A stretch of 64,000 bases of DNA, from contig JACKMX010000005.1 in the NCBI GenBank assembly GCA_024235175.1, forward strand, positions 248,001 through 312,000, in the 5' to 3' direction. Numbering within the stretch: the first letter of the stretch is position 1; each line of letters starts with the position of its first letter. The stretch comes from Chromatiaceae bacterium. Lineage in GTDB: Bacteria > Pseudomonadota > Gammaproteobacteria > Chromatiales > Chromatiaceae. Shown piece by piece: positions 53,239 through 61,151 of the stretch. The position numbers were made by a program, and so were the translations under genes. The notes under the pieces were generated by a model that ran no database searches, had not been told where the DNA came from, and saw nothing but the letters and a program-made list of their open reading frames with translations.

Positions 53239-53371
53239 TTTTTTTGTCCGATTTGTTTTTTGTCATTGTCCACCCGGAATTCCGGATGTCGCCAAGCGGA
53301 CAGGGGATGAAATTCATTTTCCTGTTCTGCGATAGATCAATAAGTGGCCCCAGTTCCGGATAAAGACCAAA

Positions 53372-54574
53372 TTAAACGCCCGAGCCAAGACGTCCTTGGG
53401 CAATGACATGCCCGGAAAATTTACTCATGTTGTCCAGGATAACACCTCCACGTCTGAATCCCAGACCGCATGCCTCCCAGATATAGAAAACACCCGCCTG
53501 GTAATGGTTTCCGGAGGCATCTTTGGGCAACTCAACGAACTCTTGGTATACGTTTTTATTGTGGGCGTAGGGTCCATCGGTGCTGGTAATCCGATTTCCA
53601 TCGACATCCAGTATCGCAGTGTTGGCACCCTCCCGGCCAAACAGTTTTTTCTCCACCTGGCGCACCCCGCGCAGGGGTTGAAAATCGGTTGGCAGCAGAT
53701 AGGGCGAATCGGGGAAGAGGTCAAACAGGACTTTCAACATACCTTTGCTCTGGAAGAGCAGGGTATAGGCTGGGTTGAGAATACGCGTTACTCCCCGCGT
53801 GGCAATCTTTTCCAGCATCCGGGCCAGCTCCAACTCCTCGCTTGCAATATCTTCCCAAGGATAAAGTTTGAACCAGAAGTCGGCCAACTGCCGGTCCTGG
53901 TTTAAGACACCTTCATCCTGCTGGAAAAATGCTTCATCCAGATAGCAGAAGCCGGTATAGAAGCCGGCGTCAGTGGCGACACTCTGCAGGTATCTGACGG
54001 TGCGTTCATCTTCGGGAAGATCGCGCACGCTTGAGAAGAGCAGTTTCTGGCTGGCATAGACACTACCGAAATTGGCATCTCCATCATCTCTGGTAACCAG
54101 GCGTCGGAAGTTTTCCTTTAACATCTCCTGTATGTTATTGAATTGACGCGATTCCTCCATGCCATTGGCCTTCAGAATTGCCCATTGGATGATGGATGTT
54201 TCGAACAGGCCGGTGGGGGTGTCGGCATTGAATTCGATGAGTTTTATCGGGTGACCGTCCAGTCCTCCCGCCAGATCGAAGCGACCATACAGGTGCCAGT
54301 CATCCTTCTCCCAGCTGTCCTCAATCAATCCCACGAGATTCGAGGGTATGCCCAGTTCATAGTAGAGCTGGTTTTCTATTGCATGTTGGCCTGCCTCAAC
54401 GTACATGTCATAGAGCGTGTTGGCCGCACTGTAATAAGCTTCCGCTTCGGTTTCGCTCAACTGCACCAGTTCATCGCTGATGTAGTCACTGCCGTCGTCA
54501 TCGGTATGCCAAGTCATGCCGATGTGTTCCATCACCGATTTGTCCAGTGGTTTCACTTTCAGGATGTTGACCAC
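53372..54574 (-). CDS. ygiC: Glutathionylspermidine synthase-like ATP-grasp protein (YgiC family)
   Basis: The 400-residue protein matches the C-terminal synthetase fold of glutathionylspermidine synthase, with LIEFNADTPTGLFE and DWHLYGRFDLAGG in the N-terminal part and the ATP-grasp-like end (YQAGVFYIWEACGLGFRRGG). In E. coli YgiC and YjfC are such stand-alone synthetases of uncertain substrate and sit next to a DUF1190 gene. The same pairing is seen here: the YgiB-like gene ends three bases upstream of this start. A peptide-like amide ligase role is likely. Confidence 0.88.
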   Translation of the reverse strand: MVNILKVKPLDKSVMEHIGMTWHTDDDGSDYISDELVQLSETEAEAYYSAANTLYDMYVEAGQHAIENQLYYELGIPSNLVGLIEDSWEKDDWHLYGRFDLAGGLDGHPIKLIEFNADTPTGLFETSIIQWAILKANGMEESRQFNNIQEMLKENFRRLVTRDDGDANFGSVYASQKLLFSSVRDLPEDERTVRYLQSVATDAGFYTGFCYLDEAFFQQDEGVLNQDRQLADFWFKLYPWEDIASEELELARMLEKIATRGVTRILNPAYTLLFQSKGMLKVLFDLFPDSPYLLPTDFQPLRGVRQVEKKLFGREGANTAILDVDGNRITSTDGPYAHNKNVYQEFVELPKDASGNHYQAGVFYIWEACGLGFRRGGVILDNMSKFSGHVIAQGRLGSGV

Positions 54575-54577
54575 CGA

Positions 54578-55204
54578 TCAACCTCCAAACGAGCCAAATG
54601 AACCGCGTGAAGAACCCGATGTGGATCTGTTTCCACCGAAGAAGCCACTGCGGGCCGGGCTCTTGCCGGCCGCTTGCTTATTTAACGGTTGAGATATGCT
54701 GGTGGCGGGACGGCCGCCGCCGTAGCGCTGTTGTGTTCTTTGGAAGTTGGGGTTGCCCATCAGGCGATTTGCCAGCATGCCGCCTATAAGTGATCCTGCC
54801 GCCGCAGCCAGCAGGGTTTCGCCCAGCGATAGTCCTCCGGAGTACATATCAGGATTCTGTGTCAGGTTGGATGTGCCAGCCTCAACCTTGGCTGCCTCTT
54901 CTTCCGCGATCTTACGTAGCTCCTCTTCTGACAGAAAACGCTCGTTGCCCTCCATATCTTTCAAGATTGCGCGTGTAGGCCCGGTGGTTGGATGTTTTTC
55001 CACTACCTTGTACGTGTCAGGTGCTGATCCGGTTTGCTCGATAACAAGAAACTGGTTCTGATCCTGCCCGGCATCCTGCTGTAAACCAGACCTATCGAGG
55101 CTCGGAGGTTGATCTGGTTCACCGCAACCATTAAGGCTGGCAATGACGGTCAGTCCGATACTGCCTGCGATTGAGTAGGAGAGCACTTTCTTGATATGTT
55201 TCAT
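54578..55204 (-). CDS. ygiB: YgiB/DUF1190-family envelope protein
   Basis: The 208-residue protein has a lipoprotein-like export signal ending near SLNGC. The middle is charged (EEELRKIAEEEAAKVEAG), followed by a small hydrophobic Gly/Ala helix (LGETLLAAAAGSLIGGMLANRLMG) and a Gly/Ser-rich tail (RSTSGSSRGSFGSFGG). This matches DUF1190 proteins that are always found beside YgiC-like synthetases. It may be the protein substrate or membrane anchor for the synthetase (inference). It is co-directional with lrgA and lrgB, 115 bases downstream of the latter. Confidence 0.8.
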   Translation of the reverse strand: MKHIKKVLSYSIAGSIGLTVIASLNGCGEPDQPPSLDRSGLQQDAGQDQNQFLVIEQTGSAPDTYKVVEKHPTTGPTRAILKDMEGNERFLSEEELRKIAEEEAAKVEAGTSNLTQNPDMYSGGLSLGETLLAAAAGSLIGGMLANRLMGNPNFQRTQQRYGGGRPATSISQPLNKQAAGKSPARSGFFGGNRSTSGSSRGSFGSFGG

Positions 55205-55319
55205 AATGATCTGTCTGAATCTTAAAGTTGGGTGAGGTGAATATTATCCGGTCGAATTTGCCGAGTACCAAAGGTGGAGGTAATCGGTAGGCCGGTGTAG
55301 TCTGACAAATATACCTGAA

Positions 55320-56051
55320 TCACTGCGTGAACCCGAGGATACTCATTAGCCAAGGCAGCAGCAAGGCGCTTGCCATTGCCGAAAGTGCCATTGCCAGACC
55401 AGAGAACGCACCTGCTTCGGAACTGATCTGAAAGGCGCGGGCGGTGCCTATGCCGTGAGAAGTCACTCCCATTGCGATTCCTTTTATGCTGTCGTCGGTA
55501 ATGCCCAGGATTGCAAATATTTTGAATCCGACTACTGCGCCGATAATGCCGGTGGTTACAACCAGCACAGCTGTCAGTGAGGGCAATCCACCGATACGCT
55601 CTGCAATGCCCATGGCTACCGGGGCAGTCACCGATTTTGGCGCAAGCGAGAGTAGGGTGGCGGGGCGTGCACCAAGCAATCGGGCGATAATGACCGCACT
55701 CGTTGCGGCAACACATATACCCGTTGTTAACGAGACAATAATCGGAAGCAAAAGTGCGCGTAGCCTGGTCAGCTGCTGATAGAGAGGTACCGCCAGCGCG
55801 ACGGTTGCCGGTCCGAGTAGAAAGTGGACGAACTGAGCGCCGGCGAAATAGTCATCGTAACGGGTGCCGGTCCCCAGCAGCAACAGGATCAGCAAAGCCA
55901 CTGAGACTGCGACCGGATTGAGGAACGGGTTGTATTCTGATCTCCTGTATAACGCGTAGGCACTTATGTAAGCGACCAGAGTCAGTGTCAGTCCCAGAAG
56001 CGGTGTGGCGGAGAGATATACCCAGATTGATGAAAATTCATCGGCGGCCAT
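55320..56051 (-). CDS. lrgB: LrgB-family membrane protein
   Basis: The 243-residue protein has about seven membrane helices. It shows family motifs LLGPATVALAVPLYQQ, LAPKSVTAPVAMGIAERIGG and GVTSHGIGTARAFQ. LrgA/LrgB (CidA/CidB) pairs act as holin/antiholin-like or small-acid transport systems (homologues transport pyruvate or glycolate). The start overlaps lrgA by 14 bases. In this bacterium, with its heavy investment in pyruvate chemistry, a pyruvate or related acid transporter is an attractive but unproven reading. Confidence 0.92.
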   Translation of the reverse strand: MAADEFSSIWVYLSATPLLGLTLTLVAYISAYALYRRSEYNPFLNPVAVSVALLILLLLGTGTRYDDYFAGAQFVHFLLGPATVALAVPLYQQLTRLRALLLPIIVSLTTGICVAATSAVIIARLLGARPATLLSLAPKSVTAPVAMGIAERIGGLPSLTAVLVVTTGIIGAVVGFKIFAILGITDDSIKGIAMGVTSHGIGTARAFQISSEAGAFSGLAMALSAMASALLLPWLMSILGFTQ

Positions 56052-56412
56052 GGGTTTTTCCCTCTTGACTGGTGAAGTGGTGAATCCATTTCATGACCAG
56101 GGCTGTCAGGGCAAGTGTCACTAGGGTACTGAGGATCAACGCCGTTAAAATAGGTAGCCATTCATCGGCAATCATGTCGATATGCACCAGCACACCCACA
56201 CCTGCCGGCACAAACAACAGCGACAAGTGACTCAGCAGACCGTTAGCGGTGGATAACAGTTGTGCACCAATCCGGCCTTTTGCCAACAGTGTCAGAAACA
56301 GCAATAGCATCCCGACCACCGGACCGGGTACAGGCCATTCCAGCAGCAGGACCATGGACTCCCCGACTAATTGATAGACGAGAAGGATCGTGATGCCGAT
56401 TAAGATATCCAT
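56038..56412 (-). CDS. lrgA: LrgA/CidA-family membrane protein
   Basis: The 124-residue protein has four membrane helices and the family pattern YQLVGESMVLLLEWPVPGPVVGMLLLF, with LLFVPAGVGVL later. It forms a unit with the overlapping lrgB. Family members oligomerise in the inner membrane in a holin-like way. This is the first gene of the lrgA-lrgB-ygiB-ygiC series and is divergent from the DUF971 gene. Confidence 0.92.
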   Translation of the reverse strand: MDILIGITILLVYQLVGESMVLLLEWPVPGPVVGMLLLFLTLLAKGRIGAQLLSTANGLLSHLSLLFVPAGVGVLVHIDMIADEWLPILTALILSTLVTLALTALVMKWIHHFTSQEGKTHGRR

Positions 56413-56583
56413 GGAACTCCCTGGTGGCGAGTTTCTGTAGTTCTGAATCAGACCGGAGTGGCAGAGTGGCTCGCTCAGATACGAAATAAGTTGATGAGTA
56501 TAGGAGAAAGCCAGGCCGGTGACATCCTGCCTATGGTTGTTTCAGACCATTGAATTCTTTGGATAGTCCCCCATGTCATTGCT

Positions 56584-56943
56584 ATGAAAGAAAATAGAAT
56601 TCCCACCGATATTGTTCTGCACAAAGAGAGCCATACACTTGAAGTTGTATTCAGTGAGGATGAGAAATACGTTCTGCCCTGGGAGTACCTGCGCGTTTTC
56701 TCACCGTCAAAGGAAGTGAGAGCGCGGCATGGCAAGGAGCGTATACTGGTCAGAAACAAAGGGAATGTGGTGTTGGAGAGAATTACACCAATAGGCAATT
56801 ATGCCATCAAGCTGTTTTTTGATGATGGTCATAAGTCAGGGTTGTATGATTGGGGTTATCTGCGGGAACTGGGTGAGAAGTTCGACCGGAATTGGCAGGG
56901 TCATCTTGAGCGGATGGAGGCCGAAAATGGAGAGAGTCACTGA
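56584..56943 (+). CDS. DUF971 (gamma-butyrobetaine-hydroxylase-like N-terminal) protein
   Basis: The 119-residue protein is a stand-alone DUF971 domain. Typical features are LEVVFSEDEKYVLPWEYLRVFSPS and YAIKLFFDDGHKSGLYDWGYLRELG. The domain is otherwise found at the N-terminus of gamma-butyrobetaine hydroxylases; in stand-alone form it has been linked to iron-sulfur protein biology. The function is not established. The end of the gene overlaps the hspQ start by 17 bases, so the two are co-expressed. Confidence 0.9.
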   Translation: MKENRIPTDIVLHKESHTLEVVFSEDEKYVLPWEYLRVFSPSKEVRARHGKERILVRNKGNVVLERITPIGNYAIKLFFDDGHKSGLYDWGYLRELGEKFDRNWQGHLERMEAENGESH

Positions 56944-57244
56944 AGCGGCTCTTCACATTGGTCAGGTGGTTCACCATAAACTTTTCGACTACCGGGGTGT
57001 GATTTATGACGTGGATCCTGTGTTCATGTTGCCAGATGAGTGGTATGAACAGGTGGCGCTAAGCCGTCCACCGAAAGACGAACCTTGGTACAGGGTGCTG
57101 GTGGATGGATCATTCCAGGAGACTTATGTCGCCGAGCGTAACCTGGAAGCAGACACATTGGGCGGGACAATCGATCATCCGCATGTGCAACTTTATTTCG
57201 AAGATTTCAAGGGCGGACAGTACAGACCGAGAAACAGAAACTGA
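56927..57244 (+). CDS. hspQ: Heat-shock protein HspQ
   Basis: The start at 56927 gives 105 residues, the usual HspQ length. Motifs LHIGQVVHHKLFDYRGVIYDVDP, WYRVLVDGS and TYVAERNLEAD are diagnostic, and the C-terminus has HPHVQLYFEDFKGGQYRPR. In enterobacteria HspQ modulates Lon protease activity and affects stability of the DnaA regulator. It is translated in overlap with the DUF971 gene. Confidence 0.93.
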   Translation: MERVTEAALHIGQVVHHKLFDYRGVIYDVDPVFMLPDEWYEQVALSRPPKDEPWYRVLVDGSFQETYVAERNLEADTLGGTIDHPHVQLYFEDFKGGQYRPRNRN

Positions 57245-57268
57245 AGATTCCCGGAAAAGAATCCAGAT

Positions 57269-57592
57269 CTAATCAGACTTCTCCTGGTTTTTCAGACGTT
57301 TCAGAAATACCTCCATCTCTTTGGCCGCCTGAAGATCCCCCTTCTCCCTGGCTACGGATATGCCGCTCTCGTATGCCTGCATTGCATCCTGATTCCGTCC
57401 CAGCTTCATCAATGTTTTAGCATAATTTTTCCAGCTGGCAGAGTGCTTTGGATCCTTGGAAAGCGCTTGCCGAAGATTCTCGGCCGCCGATTCCAACATT
57501 CCCTCTTTAAGATATAACGTGCCCAGTGAGTAGCGTAACAACAGGTTATCGTCTCCCTGTGCCAACATTTTTTCCAATGCCACTCGGTCCAT
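57269..57592 (-). CDS. Small TPR protein
   Basis: The 107-residue product is made of three TPR units (DNLLLRYSLGTLYLKEGMLESAAENLRQAL, ASWKNYAKTLMKLGRNQDAMQAYESGI, then a capping helix). It has no signal peptide and so is cytoplasmic. Stand-alone mini-TPR proteins serve as adaptors. It is convergent with hspQ (24-base gap). Its upstream side faces the candidate small-RNA unit. Confidence 0.85.
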   Translation of the reverse strand: MDRVALEKMLAQGDDNLLLRYSLGTLYLKEGMLESAAENLRQALSKDPKHSASWKNYAKTLMKLGRNQDAMQAYESGISVAREKGDLQAAKEMEVFLKRLKNQEKSD

Positions 57593-57736
57593 GCTAAGGA
57601 ATGCTCCGGATTAGATATACAGATAAAGTTTAATTGATTTACTGCATTTGAGTGTCTGCAAAAATTCAAAAGTATCTACGATTGAGCATTAGGCGGACCT
57701 GGACAGATTTTTCAGAAAAATCCTACATAACATCTA

Positions 57737-57765
57737 TTACAAATATGTTCCACAATATGCATAAT
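57737..57765 (+). promoter_or_regulatory. Orphan sigma-70 promoter of candidate small RNA
   Basis: TTACAA (57737-57742) and CATAAT (57760-57765) are separated by the ideal 17 bases. The predicted start is near 57772. No protein gene follows on this strand, but a strong terminator does, about 100 bases later. No clear GacA-type upstream site was found. Confidence 0.5.
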
Positions 57766-57771
57766 GATTCT

Positions 57772-57875
57772 AAGGGATTGATACGGATACTCAAAACAGA
57801 AAAGGACTTTGGCAGGGACGACCAAGGCGCTTACTGCGTATCAATTTGGACCCGGCAGGATAGCCGGGTTTTTTA
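57772..57875 (+). ncRNA. Candidate GGA-rich small RNA (Rsm/Csr-like)
   Basis: Between the orphan promoter and a strong terminator lie about 104 bases with no convincing reading frame. They hold six GGA triplets, four as A-N-GGA (AGGGA near 57773, ACGGA near 57783, AAGGA near 57802, AGGGA near 57813) plus TTGGA and a CAGGA in the terminator loop. CTTTGG (57807-57812) and CCAAGG (57822-57827) make a hairpin that puts AGGGA in its loop, and ATTGATACG (57777-57785) pairs perfectly with CGTATCAAT (57837-57845). Repeated GGA in loops is the hallmark of RsmY/RsmZ/CsrB RNAs, which sequester CsrA. A different small RNA is possible. Confidence 0.5.
57851..57874 (+). terminator. Rho-independent terminator
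   Basis: CCCGGC (57851-57856) pairs with GCCGGG (57863-57868) around AGGATA and is followed by six T. It is a strong intrinsic terminator and belongs to no visible upstream protein gene on this strand. Confidence 0.88.
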
Positions 57876-58229
57876 TTTGCGCCTTAAGGAGATTTGATAG
57901 CGGCTGATTCCACGTTATGGGTTGGCGTACTGTATTGCAAGATCAAGCTTTAATGAATTCATCGAGATAAATCTTTCCTATCGATATTTCCCGTGGTGCT
58001 CAGGCAGCCCAATTCGAGCTTATTACAATTACCTTCTGGTGGTAATTTTCTTCACTCCTTAATCAAGGCACATTTTGCCCCAATTAGAAATAAGGGTGAC
58101 CGAGTATGATTCGAGGAGCTGGGATTGTTGCTGCCGTTAAGGCAACCTTTTAGAGCATAGGCACAAATTAAAGCAATATTCAGGCCCCTTAGGGGATACC
58201 CATGTTGTTCCGATACAACGGGTCTTCTA
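57876..58229 (+). other. Intergenic region without recognised gene
   Basis: No gene is seen in this 354-base stretch. It ends with a CCCCTTAGGGG dyad near 58187 and a hairpin of the form ACCC-N2-GTTGT / ACAAC-N-GGGT (58198-58223). The latter lies directly behind the stop codon of the small gene on the minus strand and could end its transcript. Confidence 0.45.
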
Positions 58230-58418
58230 CTATTTTACCAGTTTGATTCTACTTTCTTCGGCATCATCGACGACAAAAGTCTCGTGAGTGAGGTCCACTA
58301 TATTTCTGATCAAATCGGATAGCAGCTGCGTATCGGTTCTGCCCGGGCAGCCCTCTCTTGCGTTAAGTTCACTGAGTTGTAATAAGGTCTCCTCCGACAA
58401 TTCGACAGGGACTATCAT
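58230..58418 (-). CDS. Small protein, possible ribbon-helix-helix DNA-binding fold
   Basis: The 62-residue product starts with a possible strand (MIVPVELS), then two predicted helices (EETLLQLSELNAREG and TDTQLLSDLIRNIVDL), the order of a ribbon-helix-helix repressor. The tail is acidic (VVDDAEESRIKLVK). AAAGGA lies about twelve bases upstream. I do not recognise the family, and the fold is only an inference. It could be an antitoxin-like regulator, but no toxin gene is adjacent. Confidence 0.5.
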   Translation of the reverse strand: MIVPVELSEETLLQLSELNAREGCPGRTDTQLLSDLIRNIVDLTHETFVVDDAEESRIKLVK

Positions 58419-58655
58419 TTTTCGTCTGGATCCTTTCTATAGCAAAGATTTCACAAAGAACCGTTCGCCAAATAATACGACTCCCAATTACTCGCCATTC
58501 GGCAAGCATCATTCTATTGGCAAAGTATTCTTGACATTTCGTAGTTTTCTGGTATGTCTCTTACTATGTTTTTATTGCCGTTTTATTACGGTAATATTAA
58601 AGACCCATTGGAATGGGTTTGGACCGTTCGCTGAAAAAAACCCGAAGATGATGGC

Positions 58656-58988
58656 ATGATAAACAAACAAAAGAATTCGGAACCACTCAAAGATTTCTAT
58701 AGCATTCTGGGAGTGCCAAAGAATGCGTCGGAAGAGGGAATCAAGGTGGCTTTTCGAAAACTTGCGCGCAAATACCATCCGGATATGAATCGGGACGATC
58801 CGGAAGCCACTTTTAAATTCACAGAACTGGCCGAAGCCTATCGCACATTGAAATCTAAAGAGAAGCGCAATGAGGTGGATGCCCGGATAATATCAGAATT
58901 CTGCCGTTCCTTTCTGGGCTCAATACATGAGGAAGAGAAGCACGCTAGAAAGACCACATCAGAATTTCTTCGTATTTTAAAGGAGTAG
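58656..58988 (+). CDS. J-domain mini-protein
   Basis: The 110-residue product is little more than one J domain: FYSILGVPKNASEEGIKVAFRKLARKYHPDMNRDD, with the HPD motif that stimulates Hsp70 ATPase. It lacks the Gly/Phe-rich, zinc-finger and client-binding parts of DnaJ. The last 40 residues are helical and charged (ISEFCRSFLGSIHEEEKHARKTT). It probably recruits DnaK to one specific target, which is unknown. Confidence 0.88.
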   Translation: MINKQKNSEPLKDFYSILGVPKNASEEGIKVAFRKLARKYHPDMNRDDPEATFKFTELAEAYRTLKSKEKRNEVDARIISEFCRSFLGSIHEEEKHARKTTSEFLRILKE

Positions 58989-59068
58989 TCTCACCATAAG
59001 GGACAGGTCTATTTGGTAATAATGCTGAATCGGAACTGCCCCTTATGGATTTCACCGTTCTTTTTCTA

Positions 59069-59182
59069 TCAAATCATCATCACCCACAGTAGCGTAACAG
59101 CGGTGATGATTCCAAGTGCGATAAAGCCTGTTGCGGCGCAGAGCGTGCATGTATGACCAATGACTCTTAAGATTTTACTCAT
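59069..59182 (-). CDS. 37-residue membrane peptide
   Basis: This short frame has a perfect AGGAGG ribosome site (59188-59193 on this strand) five bases before its ATG. The product starts MSKILRVIGHTCTLCAATG and ends in a hydrophobic helix (FIALGIITAVTLLWVMMI). It carries two cysteines as C-T-L-C ahead of the membrane helix. No family is recognised. The strong translation signal is the main evidence; it may be a small membrane regulator or part of a larger complex. Confidence 0.6.
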   Translation of the reverse strand: MSKILRVIGHTCTLCAATGFIALGIITAVTLLWVMMI

Positions 59183-59793
59183 TTAATCCTCCTGTTAATT
59201 ATCGATATCGCTTCATTGCTTGAGGTAAAACGAGAAGCAAAATCAACGTCTTACCGGAGCAAGAAAAGCCAATTGTTCTTATTTTGTTTTAGGGTTGGCC
59301 CGCTGCGGGACGTAACGGAACCGTTTGACAACCAACCGGACCCTTGGAAAACCAGGAGTTAGGTGGAATCGGCGGTAACAGCACACCGCTATGCCACTGG
59401 AGCACTCTAACCGGTTGCCGCAGCAATCAGGAGACGATCTCAAGGAACACCAACCACCGGTAATGAATGAAAATAACAACATTATCCTGCTGGAATGATC
59501 GTTGAAATCCTGACCGCAAAAAAACTTTATACCCAAATTAATTAAGGTTAAATTGGGAAATATACTTAAATTAATTAGGGAATACCCGGGTAGCAATTAC
59601 CTCGAGTCCGGCTGGAAATATACTCTCCAGCAACTTCTTCAACGAGAGTTAACTCCATTTTCCGGAAACAGATAACCGCTGTTACAATCCTGCAACGGGC
59701 GAGAGTGACGCACTTTTCAGTCCGCAAGTCGATGCACGCCTTATAGCAACGGATTAAGGCTACACTCCCTGGTTCTCCATACCCAGTATTTCC
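59183..59793 (+). other. Intergenic region with nested inverted repeats
   Basis: No credible protein gene is seen in this 611-base stretch. Around 59333-59417 the bases can fold: CAACCGG (59333-59339) with CCGGTTG (59411-59417), GTTAG (59358-59362) with CTAAC (59407-59411), and GCGGT (59372-59376) with ACCGC (59385-59389). A GCCACTGG and a later CAGGAGAC faintly recall parts of cobalamin riboswitches, but the core is not matched. Two direct repeats AAATTAATTA (59535 and 59568) lie nearer the permease gene, which must be read from a promoter in the last 200 bases. Confidence 0.4.
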
Positions 59794-60909
59794 ATGAACA
59801 AGGAATCCAATATGCCAGTCAATCCTTTGGTGAACCAGCGAAACGAGTGGTCAGGCAAGGCGGTAGAGACCGGAATTCGTCTCGCTGTACTGGTGATTCT
59901 GTTGGCGTGGTGTTTTCAGATTCTTCAGCCGTTTATCCTGCCTTTTCTTTGGGCAGTGATAATAGCCGTGGCAATTCATCCGCTTTACATTTCTCTGGTC
60001 AGGCTGTTGCAAGGACGAAATACCCTGGCAGCTGTGTTCATTACGGTTGGCTTCCTGGTGATTTTGATGCTTCCCACAGTGATGCTGACAAAACTGTTGA
60101 TAGAAAATGTTGCCACACTTGCAGACGGAATCCGGCAGGGTCGGATCGAAATACCTTCTCCTCCAGAGTCGGTCAAAGCATGGCCACTGATCGGTGATAC
60201 CGTGGCAGATGCCTGGAATCTCGTCCTGACCAACTTTGTGGAGGCATTGCGCCTGGTTCAACCACAGTTGAAGGCGCTCGGTCTCTGGCTGGTTAACATC
60301 GCCGCCAGTGCAGGGGTAGGACTGCTTGTCTTTATCGCCGCATTTGTGATCGCGGGGATACTGTTGGCCAACTCGGCACAGAGCCATCAGCTTGCGTACA
60401 GTATTTCCCGGCGGCTGGTTGGCGAACGTGGTGATAAATTTGCCGACCTGGCAGGGGCGACTATCCGCAGCGTGGCCCGTGGTGTACTAGGCGTAGCCGT
60501 GATTCAAGCGCTGCTTGCAGGACTGGGCTTCATGGTTGCAGGTGTGCCCGGCGCCGGAATCTGGGCGCTGTTGTGCCTGATATCCGCGGTCATACAGATC
60601 GGAGTCGGGCCAATCGTGATTCCGGTGATCATTTATATGTTCGCTACCGGAGATACGATCATTGCCGTGGTGTTTCTTGTCTGGAATGCATTGATTATGG
60701 TGCTCGACAATATTTTAAAACCAATACTGCTTGGACGCGGAGTCGATGTGCCCATGATAGTCATCTTCCTGGGTGCCATTGGCGGCATGCTGCTGTCCGG
60801 AATCATCGGTCTGTTCATTGGCGCCATCATACTGGCATTGGGATACAAACTGTTTCAGGCTTGGCTGGTTATTCAGCCCAATGCAGACGAGGATATCAGC
60901 ATCCAGTAG
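59794..60909 (+). CDS. AI-2E-family (PerM-like) membrane protein
   Basis: The 371-residue protein has about eight membrane helices in the AI-2E pattern: an N-terminal pair (LAVLVILLAWCFQILQPFILPFLWAVIIAVAIHPLY), a central soluble stretch, and the hallmark C-terminal part (NILKPILLGRGVDVPMIVIFLGAIGGMLLSGIIGLFIGAIILALGY). Family members include TqsA, linked to autoinducer-2 export, and sodium/proton antiporters, so the substrate is open. The start could also be the Met at 59812. Confidence 0.9.
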   Translation: MNKESNMPVNPLVNQRNEWSGKAVETGIRLAVLVILLAWCFQILQPFILPFLWAVIIAVAIHPLYISLVRLLQGRNTLAAVFITVGFLVILMLPTVMLTKLLIENVATLADGIRQGRIEIPSPPESVKAWPLIGDTVADAWNLVLTNFVEALRLVQPQLKALGLWLVNIAASAGVGLLVFIAAFVIAGILLANSAQSHQLAYSISRRLVGERGDKFADLAGATIRSVARGVLGVAVIQALLAGLGFMVAGVPGAGIWALLCLISAVIQIGVGPIVIPVIIYMFATGDTIIAVVFLVWNALIMVLDNILKPILLGRGVDVPMIVIFLGAIGGMLLSGIIGLFIGAIILALGYKLFQAWLVIQPNADEDISIQ

Positions 60910-60960
60910 TTTACGAATTGCTGAGAGCAAACACTTCTAGGTAAATTTGCTGCTCCAAAG

Positions 60961-60991
60961 AAAAAAGCTTAACAGCAGAACTGCTAAGCTT
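60961..60991 (-). terminator. Terminator of tRNA-Asn
   Basis: On the minus strand AAGCTTAGCAG pairs with CTGCTGTTAAGCTT, with a small bulge, and ends in a run of T. It lies ten bases beyond the tRNA CCA end. Confidence 0.8.
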
Positions 60992-61000
60992 TAATCAATT

Positions 61001-61076
61001 TGGCTCCTCGGGACAGGCTCGAACTGCCGACCTAGTGATTAACAGTCACCCGCTCTACCGACTGAGCTACCGAGGA
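61001..61076 (-). tRNA. tRNA-Asn (anticodon GTT)
   Basis: The 76-base cloverleaf starts TCCTCGG and ends CCGAGGA-GCCA, so CCA is encoded. The anticodon GTT lies at 61041-61043 in the loop CTGTTAA. The D arm (GCTCAGTCGGTAGAGC) and T arm (GGCAGTTCGAGCCTGTC) are canonical. It is flanked by an intrinsic terminator. Confidence 0.97.
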
Positions 61077-61151
61077 ATAACTGGAGGCGCGTATACTAAT
61101 CATCTGGCCAGGCCCGGTCAATAGCCAGACGACAAAAACCTGACATTTCAG

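Noticed and set aside
57652..57897. 81-codon open frame across the small-RNA unit
   Set aside because: It starts upstream of the mapped-looking promoter, runs through the terminator hairpin and has no ribosome site.
59279..59596. 105-codon minus-strand open frame in the gene-free region
   Set aside because: The translation has no domain, and the bases are better explained by nested inverted repeats and AT-rich direct repeats.
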